Shown here piece after piece: positions 1 through 11,137 of a stretch of 64,000 nucleotides of DNA. Numbering within the stretch: the first letter of the stretch is position 1; each line of letters begins with the position of its first letter. The stretch is from contig JALNQF010000032.1 of NCBI GenBank assembly GCA_028456385.1, positions 248,001 through 312,000 of the forward strand, given 5' to 3'. Under the pieces are notes generated by a model. It searched no databases. It was not told where the DNA came from and was given only the letters and a program-made list of their open reading frames with translations. Position numbers and translations under genes: made by a program. The stretch is from Ophiosphaerella korrae. Lineage: Eukaryota > Ascomycota > Dothideomycetes > Pleosporales > Phaeosphaeriaceae.

Positions 1-1007
1 TAGAGCTCCAAATTGGCTTTTCCAGGCCATTCCCGCATACCTGCCCATACGTCCAAAACGGTCTTGATGAACTTTTCGGAGCCGGGCTTGATGTCCTTGA
101 TCAGTTTGGCGCAGGTAGACGCCCAAACATCGGTACGGCGGAGGTCCTCTGCAGAATCCGGGCCGGAAGAATTAGCAAAAATGGTGTACACAAGAGCGGC
201 CAGGGGATCGTGGCGCTGGAAGGACAGGAGGCGCTCTACGGGGTTGGTGCCCTGCGGGTTGGGCTTGTGCGCGCCCACATTCTTACCACGGGCCTGCATA
301 GCCATAACGGAATCAATAGGATCCAAAGCATGGCGAAAGGACGAGACAGTAGTCAGCTCCTGCTGAGAAAGGCTAGAAATGCGGGCAGCAAGGAAATCGG
401 GATTGGTGCGAATCTCGGAAATAAACTCCAGGAGACTGTCCAAAATCTTGGGCGGGACTTCGTTGAGAAAAGTCGAGGAAGAGAGGGGCTTGTCGGTCTT
501 GAAGTTCCGGGACTTGGCAAACTCGAGATCGGGTTCCAGGAGGGCATACTGGCGGGTGGCGTCGCACGAGTTGCGCACGTCATTAAGGGCATTGTAGAGC
601 GAGGCAAAGCCCTTCTTGTCGTCGGAGCGGAAGTTGTCGACCAGGGTGCGGTAGGCCAGCTCGCCGCAGTGGACCAGACGGGCAGAAAGGGCGCTGGAGA
701 CCAGCCAGCGGTGTAGGCGGACGCGCGAATGGGCCTTGCGCTGCTCCTGGTAGCCCTGCAGACGGATCAGGTGAGCCAGCTCAGCAAGGGAAGTGGCAGA
801 GGTGGGGATGGCAGCCGAGGGCAGGTACGAGTCGGAGTAGGAGGAAAGGTCGGCGGGCAGCAGACGCGGCAAACGACCGGCGGGGGCAGCCATGGCGGGC
901 TGGAGCGGCGGGCGAGGATGCGCGGACTCATTATTGCTGCTGGAGTGGGCGTGGATGAGCGAGTCGAGGAGGGTACTGTCAAACGCTCCGCCAGGTCGAC
1001 TTCCCAT
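1..1007 (-). CDS. Conserved hypothetical protein, N-terminal part (runs off left edge)
   Basis: A single open frame runs on the minus strand from an ATG at 1007 to the window edge, about 335 codons with no stop, so the C-terminus lies outside. The product starts MGSRPGGAFDSTLLDSL, has a Ser/Pro-rich leader of about 40 residues and then a mainly helical, globular-looking region containing LPRLLPADLSSYSDSYLP, ELAHLIRLQGYQEQRKAHS and ERLLSFQRHDPLAALVYTIF. There is no signal peptide or membrane segment. Codon use favours C/G at third positions, as in the other euchromatic genes here. I chose the ATG at 1007 because it is the most upstream ATG before the conserved-looking part; a second in-frame Met is about 39 codons in (MAAPAG). 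I do not recognise the family and assign no function. Confidence 0.75.
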   Translation of the reverse strand, partial: MGSRPGGAFDSTLLDSLIHAHSSSNNESAHPRPPLQPAMAAPAGRLPRLLPADLSSYSDSYLPSAAIPTSATSLAELAHLIRLQGYQEQRKAHSRVRLHRWLVSSALSARLVHCGELAYRTLVDNFRSDDKKGFASLYNALNDVRNSCDATRQYALLEPDLEFAKSRNFKTDKPLSSSTFLNEVPPKILDSLLEFISEIRTNPDFLAARISSLSQQELTTVSSFRHALDPIDSVMAMQARGKNVGAHKPNPQGTNPVERLLSFQRHDPLAALVYTIFANSSGPDSAEDLRRTDVWASTCAKLIKDIKPGSEKFIKTVLDVWAGMREWPGKANLEL

Positions 1008-2755
1008 GGTAGTTGGCGGTTGGTGGGGACTGAGAGGTCGAGGCGGCGGCGGCGGCGGAGCCTCGACAGGCGGATCGTCGGTGAGGTTTGTAGGATTGTG
1101 CGAGGGCGTCTGGCTGCGGGACGAGACGTGTGTTACAGTGGGCGACACGGCTGCGAGTAAGTAAGTGAACAGCGCATCGCACAGCGAGCATCAGGCCGAG
1201 CCAGGGCGATTGGGCGAGCGCAGCACGGGCACGGGAGGAGCAATAGGAAAGAAGAAACACGGCGGGCACTTACGTGGAGGGGACTGCGCCGGCGCCAGAG
1301 AGGCAGGCAAGGCGGTATGTTGGGTGCTGCTCCTCAGCATCTTGTCGTCGCCATGAGAAAGAGACCCAGACAGCGATGCGCACTGCCAGATGGAGGGCGC
1401 GTATTGGGGCCGTCCCGTGCTGGGCGCGAGAGGCGAGAGATGCGCTGGCAGCGGTGTCTTATCGATAAGCGGCGGGTAACGTGATTGGCGCCGTAAGGGG
1501 GAGGCAGCGTCTCAGGCGAGTCTGCGTGCAGCAGAACCATCGATTGGGTGCTGCGCTGCGTCTCTAACCAAGCACCGGCAAGCATGCCCGTCTATTGGCT
1601 GCCTGCGCAGACCGCCCATGACTTGCATGTCCAGCACATCGCGACGCTCGCAGCGCCGCCCAATCACCGCCCGCGCCGCTGCACGCCGGCCTGCACGCCG
1701 CCCAAAACCTCACCCTCTCAGCTGCAACGACACCTCCAGCCTGTGTTGCCCAGGAGTCGAGAGTCGATCCAGCGACAGCACATCTCACGCGCCGTCAGCT
1801 CACTGGCGGCGGTCTGGTATGGCTGCGGCGCGTCTAATCAGCCTCCAGCCTTGCCTCCTCGTCTTGTACCGGTACCTGCCCCTCCGTCACCCCATACCTT
1901 CCTCCCTACCAACCACCGCCCTCTCGATGCACACATACTCAACAAATACCTCCTCTCCTCTCCTCTCTACCTGCACCCCATCCCCAACAAGCATCCCCAG
2001 CCAGTCAAACCCCGGATGGCCCAAGGCGACTGGCCTCGCCCACCCCCTCCCCTGCACGTGTGCGCTGGCAACGCGCCTATGCACCGCACTGCTGTCAAAA
2101 CCACAAGCTGCACGCGAACACGTCGTGCATCTCGCTCTTCATCTCGCCCTGCGTCTCCAAACTCTCGCCGGAACCCAGCCTGCCCAATGAGTATTCGCTA
2201 GCTGACGCTACTTGCTGCAACATGTAGTCTACTCACCACTGTTCCTGTTCCGGTGCACGCTGCTGCTTCAGGTACTTGGGTGCCGGCCGAGGCGACTGGC
2301 TTGCTGCGCGTTGCTATTACGAGACGTCGCTGTGAACCGCAGAACTGCCTTCCATCTGTCTAGCCATGCAATTATCGCGTGCGTCGTGCCCCGCGCCCAC
2401 GACTCGCGTGGTCGCTACCTTAGATTGTCAGCATCATATCTGTCCTCCGACATCAACCTGGGTTTGGCGATCGCGTTGCCCAACCACAGTTTGCGCCTGA
2501 CCTTGTCGGAACGACTGCTGGTGCGCCAAAACCCGATATCAACCACGAGCCCACGACAATGCCCCTGGATGCGTCTGGCATCATCGTGTTTCGACTGATG
2601 CCTGTTATCGCCCACATTCCAGCCTGACCATATTAATCCAACCAATGCTCTGTGGCCACCGTGCTAAGTTTGTCTAGTGTAAACTTGGTTTGATACATGG
2701 CAAGGCACAACACATGAGTTTATACTATGTACTAGCCGCAAAGCACATAGCCTTC
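1008..2755. other. Intergenic region, no supportable gene
   Basis: This 1.7-kb spacer holds the upstream region of the minus-strand gene ending at 1007 and the downstream region of PPX1. It contains GC-rich stretches with long but low-complexity open frames, for example 1548-2201 on the plus strand, rich in Pro, Ser, Thr and Arg. None resembles a folded protein. Around 1930-1990 there is a CT-rich tract. A GTAAGT-like donor near 1275 on the minus strand could belong to a 5' UTR intron of the left gene, but nothing confirms it. Confidence 0.5.
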
Positions 2756-4106
2756 TCAGGCTATGGCCTGCCTGAGTAACGGCGCAACACGCTTCCGGCT
2801 GTGCTGTACTTGCCGTTGCCACCAAATCTTCCTCCACTGACCATCATCGCAGATCGCATCGGCCGCGCCAGATTCATGCCAATCCTCCAGACCCAACTCG
2901 TCGGTCGAATTCACTACAAACTTTTTACCCGCTGCAATCCCCGTATCATTAAACGCCCAGAGAAGTATCTCCCTCTGGAGCTGGCCACTCGCAGACGATG
3001 ACGTCGTCATAAGCGCATACAAATCCACATCGCGATGCCTCGCAAACCTTGCCACCGCTTCGAGGAAAGCGCCGCTTGTCGACGACGCTTCTACTTCCTC
3101 GTCGGCTTTTTGCTGCAGGAAAGTAATTTGCTTGACCACTGAACTGATGCCAAGTTTTACACCACCCTGGTCCCACTCTTTATAATCTTTCCGGAGGATG
3201 TCTTGCAGGTGGAGCCCGCCAATATTGTTCTTCGCTGCACTGATTTCCCTGTAGAAACTGGTGCGGTCGAACGTTGCTGCGAGCCGGGGGCACATGGCGA
3301 TCTTGGCCTCGAGGTACGCGACTGCTGCCCGGTCATGCTCGGCGGTTTTGTTCTCGTCTTGAAGATTTGATGTATCGATGAGGATACTTGCCAGGCCCAA
3401 ATGGGCCGTGGCTGCATCCCACTGCCTGACAACAGCATCGTCATCACTAGACAGCCCATCACTTTGACCCTGCGCCGCATTAGATGACAGTGCCGACGCA
3501 GAAATGCTATCCCACGTCGGACGACAGTAGTTTGATACCAAGCTAGTGCAGCTGCCACTCTTCTCGATGATGTGAGGCTCATCACCAGTGTCTGTATGTA
3601 CTTTGCCCTCGTCGTCATGGTGATCAATAACACCCCCCACACGTCCCGCATAAATCCTGCCCAACTGCCCTTGCAAAGCATTATGATCCACTAAGATCCA
3701 TTTCGTGTTCTCAGGCACAAGCCGACTCTGCATCTCATCCAGCCGCGGCAAATCGTCCAACGTGATCAAGTGCTGTGCTTCAATCTCCGCATACTTGAAC
3801 ACGGCCAAAAACTCCGGCCGCAATTGCACGTCACATGCCGGGATATTCGTGACGGGCACATACAGCGGCGTAAAAGCATTTCCGGGCGGTGCCATGGACC
3901 GCATGTACGCATACAGAATCGAACACGACATCGAATCAAGATCTGAAGTGTCGTTTTAGCGCAATTGCGGGAAAAGCGTAAGTGTGCTGACCAGCAGATT
4001 CGTTGCCAATGACCAGCGTGACTTTCTGGCTTGACGCTATAGCGGTGCGCAGAGCGGTCTTGGCGTGCGCCAGGAAGCCTCGAAGGGAAGCTCTCGGCAC
4101 TGCCAT
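2756..4106 (-). CDS. PPX1: Exopolyphosphatase (DHH phosphoesterase family), PPX1-like
   Basis: Two exons encode 433 residues: exon 1 is 3992-4106, a 49-bp intron (GTCAGC...TTCAG) occupies 3943-3991, and exon 2 is 2756-3942; 115 + 1187 nt gives exactly 434 codons. Splicing rebuilds the family motif GNESADLDS (residues 34-42) across the junction, which supports the intron and the ATG at 4106. Further DHH-family landmarks are LVDHN (near 123) and DHHDDE (145-150), which bind the catalytic metals; a C-terminal DHHA2-like half follows. Known PPX1 enzymes cleave orthophosphate from the end of inorganic polyphosphate in the cytosol. The length is close to the usual 390-450 residues and all visible metal-ligand motifs are intact, so it is probably active. 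An in-frame upstream ATG at 4217 would add a Pro/Ser-rich leader and is less likely. Confidence 0.93.
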
Positions 4107-4466
4107 GGTGACCAGAACCGGTGACGAGGGTGAAGGAGGTATGAGACTTGGAGAGCTTGGATGCGTTTTGTAGAGAACCAGTATGACGTGCAGGAAGAAG
4201 CTCGGGCCATTATGCACGTGCCCGAATCAAGGTGGAGGGGAGCCCAGCTTGGTGTTTGTGGTGGACGAGGCCCATTCGGTCGCAGATACCTATTCCAGCT
4301 CAATTCGGCGAATTTTCTTGCTGCTAAATTGTACACGGTGTTTCTCGCCTAGGTGCATTTGACAGCGCCAGAAACCCGGTCGTCTACACCCTCCTACACC
4401 CTCCTGCACGTAAGGTGATGAATAGTGGCGTCCGTAGGTAGCCAGTTTCAAACGGGCCATCGGTCT
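4107..4466. other. Spacer between PPX1 and thioesterase-like gene
   Basis: This 360-bp spacer holds the presumed promoter of PPX1 (both neighbours read leftward) and the 3' end of the upstream gene. A repeated CACCCTCCTACACCCTCCTGCAC-type stretch lies near 4387-4408. No gene is visible. Confidence 0.5.
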
Positions 4467-5270
4467 TCAAGCCAGTTCCACACTTCCACCCGGAACCCCC
4501 CTCCTACTAAGCAATCTGCGTCCAAAAAACTGCATGATAGGCAGCATTTCCTCGCGATTGCGCATCATCCCATCGCCGTTCCTCTTCCACTCTTTCACCT
4601 CGACATACTCAAACGCATCGTTTAGCTTTGCCACCGCACTATCCGTGACTTTCGACCCCTTCGACGCCCTGCATACCAACACAGGCGTTCTGCTCTTCTT
4701 GTCCAGCGCCTTTAGCGGCAGTGTCAATGACAGGCCGCCCCCAATACTGATGACCCCGCCTAGCTCGCTATCGTCGAACTCGGCCGCCGCGTGCAGCCCC
4801 GCCATGCCGCCTTGTGCGAAGCCGAAGATGACGATTTCACGCGCCCGATAGCCGCATTTATCTATCAGGCTCTTGCATATCACGCGCTCAAGAATCAAGC
4901 GCGTTGCGCCTGCAAATCCCGTGTCCATATCCAGCTCGCCGGTGCTTTGATCCATGACGAGGTCATCGCCCCAGTGGTAGCCACCGAGGTCGAAGAGCAG
5001 GGCGTTTGGGGCTTGGAGGGCGATGCATGTTGTTTCGGGGAGTTTCAGTTGGCGCCCGAGGTTTGCGAAGGATGCGTTTGTGTCGCCGAGGCCGTGGAGC
5101 AGGAGGAGGACGTTTGTGGCTGGGTGAGAAGCCGGTGCTGCGCGTGTGAGTTCAGGAAACAGTTTTTTTTTTTTTTTTTTTTTTTTCAAGTCAGGAGGAT
5201 ACGTACGCGGGACTATAGTTAGAACCGCTTCAGGAGGGAAGTCGGCTGTTGTGGGAAGGCGACCTGGCAT
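4467..5270 (-). CDS. Acyl-protein-thioesterase/carboxylesterase-fold protein, probable pseudoenzyme
   Basis: Two exons encode 244 residues: exon 1 is 5207-5270, a 69-bp intron (GTACGT...GCGCAG) is 5138-5206, and exon 2 is 4467-5137; 64 + 671 nt gives 245 codons. Without splicing the frame stays open but reads a poly-Lys run from a 24-nt A tract, so the intron is the better model and yields TIVPPPASHPATN before the beta strand LLLLHGLGD. The fold is alpha/beta hydrolase of the phospholipase/carboxylesterase (acyl-protein thioesterase) family: oxyanion-loop LLLLHGLGDT, GGYHWGDD in the lid region, and the nucleophile elbow. At the elbow the sequence is GFAQGG instead of G-x-S-x-G, so the catalytic Ser is Ala (residue about 129). 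The usual C-terminal G-H step is also not recognisable (GDGMMRNREEM). Hydrolase activity is therefore doubtful; a binding or regulatory role is inference only. Confidence 0.85.
   Translation of the reverse strand: MPGRLPTTADFPPEAVLTIVPRTYPPDLKKKKKKKKLFPELTRAAPASHPATNVLLLLHGLGDTNASFANLGRQLKLPETTCIALQAPNALLFDLGGYHWGDDLVMDQSTGELDMDTGFAGATRLILERVICKSLIDKCGYRAREIVIFGFAQGGMAGLHAAAEFDDSELGGVISIGGGLSLTLPLKALDKKSRTPVLVCRASKGSKVTDSAVAKLNDAFEYVEVKEWKRNGDGMMRNREEMLPIMQFFGRRLLSRRGVPGGSVELA
5163..5186. repeat. 24-nt homopolymer T tract inside an intron
   Basis: An uninterrupted run of 24 T on the plus strand (A on the coding strand) sits inside the 69-bp intron of the thioesterase-like gene, between the GTACGT donor and the branch/acceptor region. 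Such tracts vary readily in length; gene callers may wrongly retain this intron as a Lys8 insertion. Confidence 0.9.
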
Positions 5271-6021
5271 GGCTGTTGCGGGGCATCAGACGTGGTGAAG
5301 CATGTTGGGGTAACGGAATGACGTGAGGAGTGAGCACCCTTGATGGGCGGCCGGATAGCTCGCTAATCAAAGAAGCTTTTCGCCCATCATCCACAGAATG
5401 CACATCGAGACATCCAACCACCACAGAAACGTGATAATTTATTTGAATCAGTTCAAGTCGGACCAGCGTGGATGCCTGACAAAAAACACCCAGTTACTTG
5501 CCTCTCCGGCAAGCCCAGAGCCCGAGAGATATATTTTAGCCAAGCATTTCCAAGGAAGCTTGTTTAGCTGATCAAGCTTATGGCCGGACTGCCGTTGAAT
5601 CCCAGCGGATTACGCACGCTTCTAGACCTCATTCATGCGTTCCACCGCAGCAACACGACGTGGTTGTCCAATGAGGACAACAAGTGCTCCCACCATCACG
5701 TACTGAGGCGCAGTCATGGGCTAAAAGTAGCTGGAAATGCCTCATTCCGCTGTGCCACAATTGGACCCTTGATAATTGCGCCGTTTCAATGAGAGGGGCA
5801 TGGTGGACTGATTCGGACTGATTCGCTCAGGCGAGTAGACTACGAGTTAAATAGCTCCTTCATGACGAAAGTGTGCAGGAGCTTGTAGAGGAAGGATAGT
5901 ATTTAAAGGATCGTGGACACGGCGGTTTTAGACGTCATCTCCTTCCAACACACACAATACCCAACCCAACCCAACCCAATTTCTTCCATTACAAAAACCC
6001 CCATCACATCAGCCAGACAAT
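5271..6021. promoter_or_regulatory. Divergent promoter region of thioesterase-like and CipC-like genes
   Basis: The genes on either side are transcribed away from this 750-bp spacer. Upstream of the CipC-like ATG there is an A/T-rich TATA-like segment (GTATTTAAAG near 5899) and a 5' UTR stretch with repeated CCCAACCCAACC units (about 5950-5978) followed by a pyrimidine/CACATC leader. A 70-residue open frame at 5580-5792 has no family features and was not called. Confidence 0.4.
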
Positions 6022-6577
6022 ATGGGTTTCTGGGGTAAGAGATAAATGCCCACTAGGTGCTTGCCTAAAGAATGTGACTGACAGGAGCCCAGACAAGAAC
6101 GAGGACAACTACAAGCAGGTCTACGAGAACGACCGGTTTGAAGAACACAAGTCCAGCTTCGGCCATGAGCTAATCGCAGGCGGCGCCGCCTTCGCCGGCT
6201 TTAAAGCGTTCGAAGACCACCAACGCGCAGAAGGTCTGTCATCCCCGTACTCCATGCTCCTACATCATTAACGTAGTATCCAGGCAAACCAGTGTCACAT
6301 GCATTTGCCAAGGAGCTCCTTGCAGGCTTCGCTGGCGCGGAGGTAGACAAGGTAAGCTAACTGCTTGTACTACCCTATGTATCGAGGCTAACGATCGTTG
6401 TAACAGCTTGCGGAAACTAAGGGAGAGGATTGGTTCGACCGCGAAAAGGCAAAGCATGAGGCGAAGAAGCATGCGGAGAAGATGTATGATGAACACTATA
6501 TTGATAACCATGGCGCGAATCAGTATGACCCGAACCAGTATAGCCAACCTCAGAGGTTCGAGCAGCGCGGGTGGTGA
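6022..6577 (+). CDS. cipC: CipC-like stress/antibiotic-response protein (DUF3759)
   Basis: Four small exons encode 130 residues: 6022-6034, 6093-6233, 6284-6351 and 6407-6577, separated by introns of 58, 50 and 55 bp; 13 + 141 + 68 + 171 nt gives 131 codons. The product begins MGFWDKNEDNYKQVYE and continues with the family block SSFGHELIAGGAAFAGFKAFEDHQRAEGKPV, then HAFAKELLAGFAGAEVDKLAETKG, a Lys/Glu-rich helix and a Tyr/Gln-rich tail. These match the CipC/DUF3759 family, small soluble proteins first noted as concanamycin-induced in Aspergillus and often abundant under stress. The biochemical role is not known. The first intron uses the third of several possible AG acceptors, the only one that restores MGFWD in frame. 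The divergent promoter with the thioesterase-like gene may be shared. Confidence 0.9.
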
Positions 6578-7245
6578 GCGAGTTTTAAGATAGCTGGCAA
6601 AATACGCATTGAAATACTAGCCTCATCTTGAGACTATCTGTGTTGTGGTGCTGCTTTGGTGCCCTTCGTCGGCTTCGATACATATGTTGCGTCAGTAGAA
6701 TGCTCCCAGATGACTAGACAAGATCAGGTTACTGGAAGTCTCAATGGAGGGTCTGGAAGTCAAAACGTTTCTGGGAGCGATACGTGCTAAAGCGGAGTTC
6801 CTGGGTCTGTGATTGGGCGAGAGATAACAAGCGCTGACACGCCAACTTCTGCCCATCAAATCACGTCCAAAAGGAAAAGGTCTCCTTGGAGATAAAATGC
6901 ATGCGTCGAGATAACCCACATGCTACACTTCAGACTGATTTCACTGAACGTCGTCAACAGATATGGGAAAGTGGGGCAGAAAATGACGTTAGCGTGAATG
7001 ACGTGGAGGCCAAGTGCAAATCGTGCCAAGATATCTCCACACAGGAACTTGTCTCACATCTCGACCATTAGATACGCCATTCAACGCAGCACAAGCATTT
7101 TCACACTAGCTATCGGCCTGTGCCGTGTGGCAGGACGCTTGTTGTATTCCTACCTATGATATTAGGTCGCTAGCGCTTAATTGTGGTGCGCCGTATTGTT
7201 ACCCTGTTACCCTTGTCCTTCATTTGACGCGTCTGCGACGCAATC
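6578..7245. other. Intergenic region upstream of SYG1-like gene
   Basis: This 670-bp spacer holds the 3' end of the CipC-like gene and the promoter of the SPX-EXS gene. Small open frames on both strands (6692-6919 minus, 6886-7071 plus) have no recognisable features. Nothing else is seen. Confidence 0.5.
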
Positions 7246-10200
7246 ATGAAGTTCGCAAAGTGGGTTCTTTTACTGACCCTCTACTACGAACCATGCTGAA
7301 TATTGCAGGGAATTGGAGCGCGATCTTGTTCCTGAGTGGCGCGCGAAATATCTGAACTACAAGGTACGCAGCGCACCATCTACATAGATAGCCCAACACA
7401 AGCGCACCATCTGATCACATATTTTCGAGTAGGTTGGAAAGAAGAAGCTTAAAGCTATCGATCGTGCTCTCCGCACTGTGAATCAAACCCCCCGATTCCG
7501 CAGACGTAGCACCAATGCCTTCGAGCCGTCGCCGTTTGACGTCGCGCCCAAATATTCATACACCAACCGAGACTACAATGGACGAGAAGCGACGTTGACC
7601 TCGAGAGAGCCAGATGACTTGCGCTCCCTCGCTATCACAAACAGTCATAACAGCCTGCGAGAGAGGCCCAATGGGGGCAAGCGATCCGTTCCTGCCGCTC
7701 ATCCTTCACACTCGCCCGAAGAAGAACCGCTTGCAAAAGGACCCGAGTTTCGCCGTCGCACAACCAGCTATGGGAGCATCGTCGGAAGCCCACCAATTGC
7801 AGACTCCTCCAAGGATAGAGGGCGACTGCCGCCATCGTTGAAGCTCCCAGGTGCCGCCCTAGACCCCGACAACCCATCCCCACAGGCTGGACCATCGACA
7901 ACCGCAGCGCAAAAGCCCAAGAAAGTCACCTTACCCCCAAGCAATGTTCCCGAAACCGACAATGCCTTCGAGGTTGGAAAGACAAGGTCGCCTACCAAGA
8001 AAAACACATCACTGCCTGTGCGATACAAGAGTGTCTTCACCACTAAAAGGATGAATTCGGATGCTGGACCGATTACTCAGACGTCGTCTCGGCCATCCGT
8101 TCGGCGAATCTTCTCTATGAGCAATAGGTCGCCACCGATAAGCCCTGGGGATGTCCCCCTCGAAGCATATCGCGAGTTTGACCTCCGACAAGCCAAGTTC
8201 TTCAGTTTTCTGGATATGGAACTGGAAAAGATTGAGACGTTCTACAAGCAGAAGGAAGAGGAAGCAACACAGCGACTAGCAATACTTCATGAACAACTCC
8301 ACATGATGCGTGACCGACGCATTGATGAAATCATACAGCGTCAGACAGCAAAGATTAAGGACAAGTCTAAGAAGCACGGGGTCACGCACCCACATGCAAA
8401 TGGTACAATCCTTAGTTCTAGCGATGAGAACTCCGACGGCACCAAGACTAATGGAAGATCCATGGATGCGTCATGGCTCAGCCCAATTGATGCCGCTCTA
8501 GAAGCCATCAACGCGGGTAAGTATGGCAAGAGTACCAAGGAGATAGCGCAGCTCGCCACACCAGCAGCCTTGAAGCCGAAAGACTACCTTGAAGGCCGTA
8601 GTGATTTCGTCCGACGCCCCGACCTACCCAACGTCCCCTACCGGTCAGCGAAGCGCAAGCTGAAAACTGCTCTTCAGGAGTTCTACCGCGGCCTTGAACT
8701 CCTCAAGTCATATGCACTCCTCAACCGGACGGCATTTCGCAAAATTAACAAAAAATATGACAAAACCGTAAACGCTAGGCCATCCAGTCGATACATGACT
8801 GAGAAAGTCAACCAAGCCTGGTTTGTCAACAGCGATGTCATTGAAGGACATATTCGGACTGTAGAGGACTTATATGCTAGGTACTTTGAACATGGCAATC
8901 ACAAAGTCGCAGTTGGAAAACTGCGGATCAAGATAGCAAGAGCTGGTGACTATACAGACAACACATTTCGTAATGGAATATTGCTGGCTGCAGGTACTAT
9001 TCTCGGCGTACAGGGGATTGTGAAGGCCACACAGATCGCAAATCTTCACGATCCAAGCGTTGATACGCTATCAATAAATACTAGCTATCTCCTACAGGTG
9101 AGTTTACCGGGTATTCCTACGATGCGCACTAACAGTACTCAGATCTATGCCGGGTATTTCCTCGCAAACTTTCTCCTTTTACTCTTCTGCTTGGCATGTC
9201 GCATCTGGCATGAGACCAAGATTAATTATGTTTTTATCTTCGAATACGATACCCGCCATTTTCTCGATTGGAGACAACTTTCTGAAGTGCGTATGCTTCT
9301 GGGAATGTCGATTCTCGGCTTACGATAAACAGCTTCCTTGTTGGTGCCTATTTTTCCTAGGCTTGTTCATGTACCTGAACTTCTCCCGAGTCGGCGGCGA
9401 GAGCGTCTATTTATATTTTCCGGTCATGCTTTTAAGCATATCGGTTGTCCTTCTATTTAATCCTCTGCGGATATTCTATTTCCGAACTCGAATGTGGCTG
9501 TTATACTCCCTGGTATGTTGATCATGCGCTATCTGATGGTTATACTAACAGTCCTCCAGTGGCGCCTGTTATTGGCTGGCGTTTACCCTGTGGAGTGGCG
9601 AGATTTCTATATGGGTGATATGTTTTGCTCGTTGACATACACTATGAGCGTGAGTAATACCCTCTATTCATTGTGATCAATGCTGACGCGATTAGAACAT
9701 TGCAACATTCTTCTGTCTCTATTCTCGTGGTTGGCACGAACCTGGGTCCTGTAATTCATCGCACCTACGCATAATCGGCTTTGTAACAGCCCTACCCGGA
9801 ACCTGGCGCGCTTTGCAATGCATTCGTCGTTATGCCGATACAGGCAACAAATTTCCCCATTTGCTCAATTGTGGCAAGTATATGGCAACAATTATGTTTT
9901 ATGCTACCCTGAGCATCTACCGTATGGACCAGCGCCCCTCCACAAGGGCCGCCTTCATCACCTTCGCTACGATCAATAGCGTGTACACGAGCTTCTGGGA
10001 CATTTACTACGATTGGAGTCTTGGTGATCCACATGCCAAACATCGCTTCCTTCGCAAGGAGCTCGGATACAAGAAAATCTGGTGGTATTATACTGCCATG
10101 GTCATCGATCCGATCTTGCGATTCAACTGGGTCATGTACACCATTATACCCCTGCAGCTCCAACATTCAGCGGTAACTTCATTTTGTGTTTCGCTTAGTG

Positions 10201-10778
10201 AGATTTTTAGGCGTGGAGGGTGGTCGCTATTCCGCGTGGAGAACGAACACTGTACTAACGTAGGCCGCTTCCGCGCAAGCAGAGACGTTCCACTACCATA
10301 CGATATCCCAGCAAACCCCACAGCGGAAGACAGTGCAGCACAACCCCACCACGGCGAAAGGATCGATGAAGAACAACCTGTCCAAATACGCGAGCCCGAC
10401 CCAACCACCGCGGCCGCAACCGGATCCCAGCTAGGATACCAACGCACTCGTTCGTCCACCCGTCTGCGCCGCGGCCTCCAGGACGATTCCCGCCCTTCAC
10501 CCCTGCAACGTGCTATCACACAGGTTGGTGACTTGTTGCGCGACGCTCACGCACAGGACTTTGAGCGCAGGAGGAAACCTGAGCTTGGGCGTGATCCGAG
10601 GAGCACGAAAGTGGAGGACGATGAGTCAGACGATGAGTCGGATGAGCAGGGTGAGGGGGATAGCGATAGTGGTGATCGAGATAGTGACGGGGAGGATGAG
10701 GAGGAGAGTGCGTTAGCGAGGATTAAGGAGGATTTGGAGGTTGGTATGAATGATGGGAAAGATAGGAGGGTGGGGTGA
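7246..10778 (+). CDS. SYG1: SPX-EXS phosphate exporter, Syg1/XPR1 family
   Basis: Seven exons encode 1076 residues: 7246-7259, 7309-7363, 7433-9097, 9143-9286, 9333-9512, 9560-9649 and 9696-10778 (total 3231 nt, 1077 codons); all introns are 45-69 bp with GT-AG ends. The N-terminus MKFAKELERDLVPEWRAKYL with VGKKKLK is the SPX domain start, whose Lys cluster binds inositol pyrophosphates in characterised relatives. The SPX domain is split by a long Ser/Pro-rich insert. A helical linker follows, then membrane spans near GILLAAGTILGV, YFLANFLLLLFCLACRIW, CLFFLGLFMYLNF and PVMLLSISVVLLF, with the EXS signature WHETKINYVFIFEYDTRH and a terminal RVENEHCTNVGRFRASRDVPLPY. The tail is strongly acidic (Asp/Glu/Ser runs). 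XPR1 exports phosphate; yeast Syg1 is tied to G-protein signalling. The in-frame 45-bp intron at 9098-9142 has no stop and is easily missed. Confidence 0.94.
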
Positions 10779-11137
10779 TTTAGGGGTGGATGGGGCTGCG
10801 TTTGGAATGAGGAGTGTTGATTTTACGTCCGGGTTGTAGATTTCACAAACGTCGTACGCCAAATCCTAGCCAAGTAACTCAAGCAAAATCTAGTACATGT
10901 TAGTAATTCCGCAGCTTTGAACGGCTCCACGTCACCGGAGCTGCACGTGAATATGAAAAACCTACTGGTGTCACAAATGGCCAGTGTTTCTTGACGTTAC
11001 CTGCACATATCCAAGTATGTGACACGCCCCATCTATGACAATCGCTGACTCGGCGCACAAAAGCTTCGCTCGCCCACCTCGTTGACAGCCATCTCCCGCT
11101 TCCCGTCGCCATTTTCGGATCCCCATCACATCCAAAC
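10779..11137. other. Spacer with promoter of hypothetical gene
   Basis: A 360-bp gap between two co-directional genes, presumably terminator of the exporter and promoter of the next gene. No motif is clear enough to call. Confidence 0.5.

Noticed and set aside
1548..2201. 217-codon plus-strand open frame
   Set aside because: Low-complexity Pro/Ser/Thr/Arg composition in a GC-rich spacer, with overlapping open frames in other phases; no domain-like segment.
3157..3681. 174-codon minus-strand frame inside PPX1
   Set aside because: Shadow of the PPX1 exon in another phase; PPX1 motifs fix the true frame.
4791..5222. 143-codon plus-strand frame ending in a poly-Phe run
   Set aside because: Complement of the thioesterase-like gene and its intronic A/T tract.
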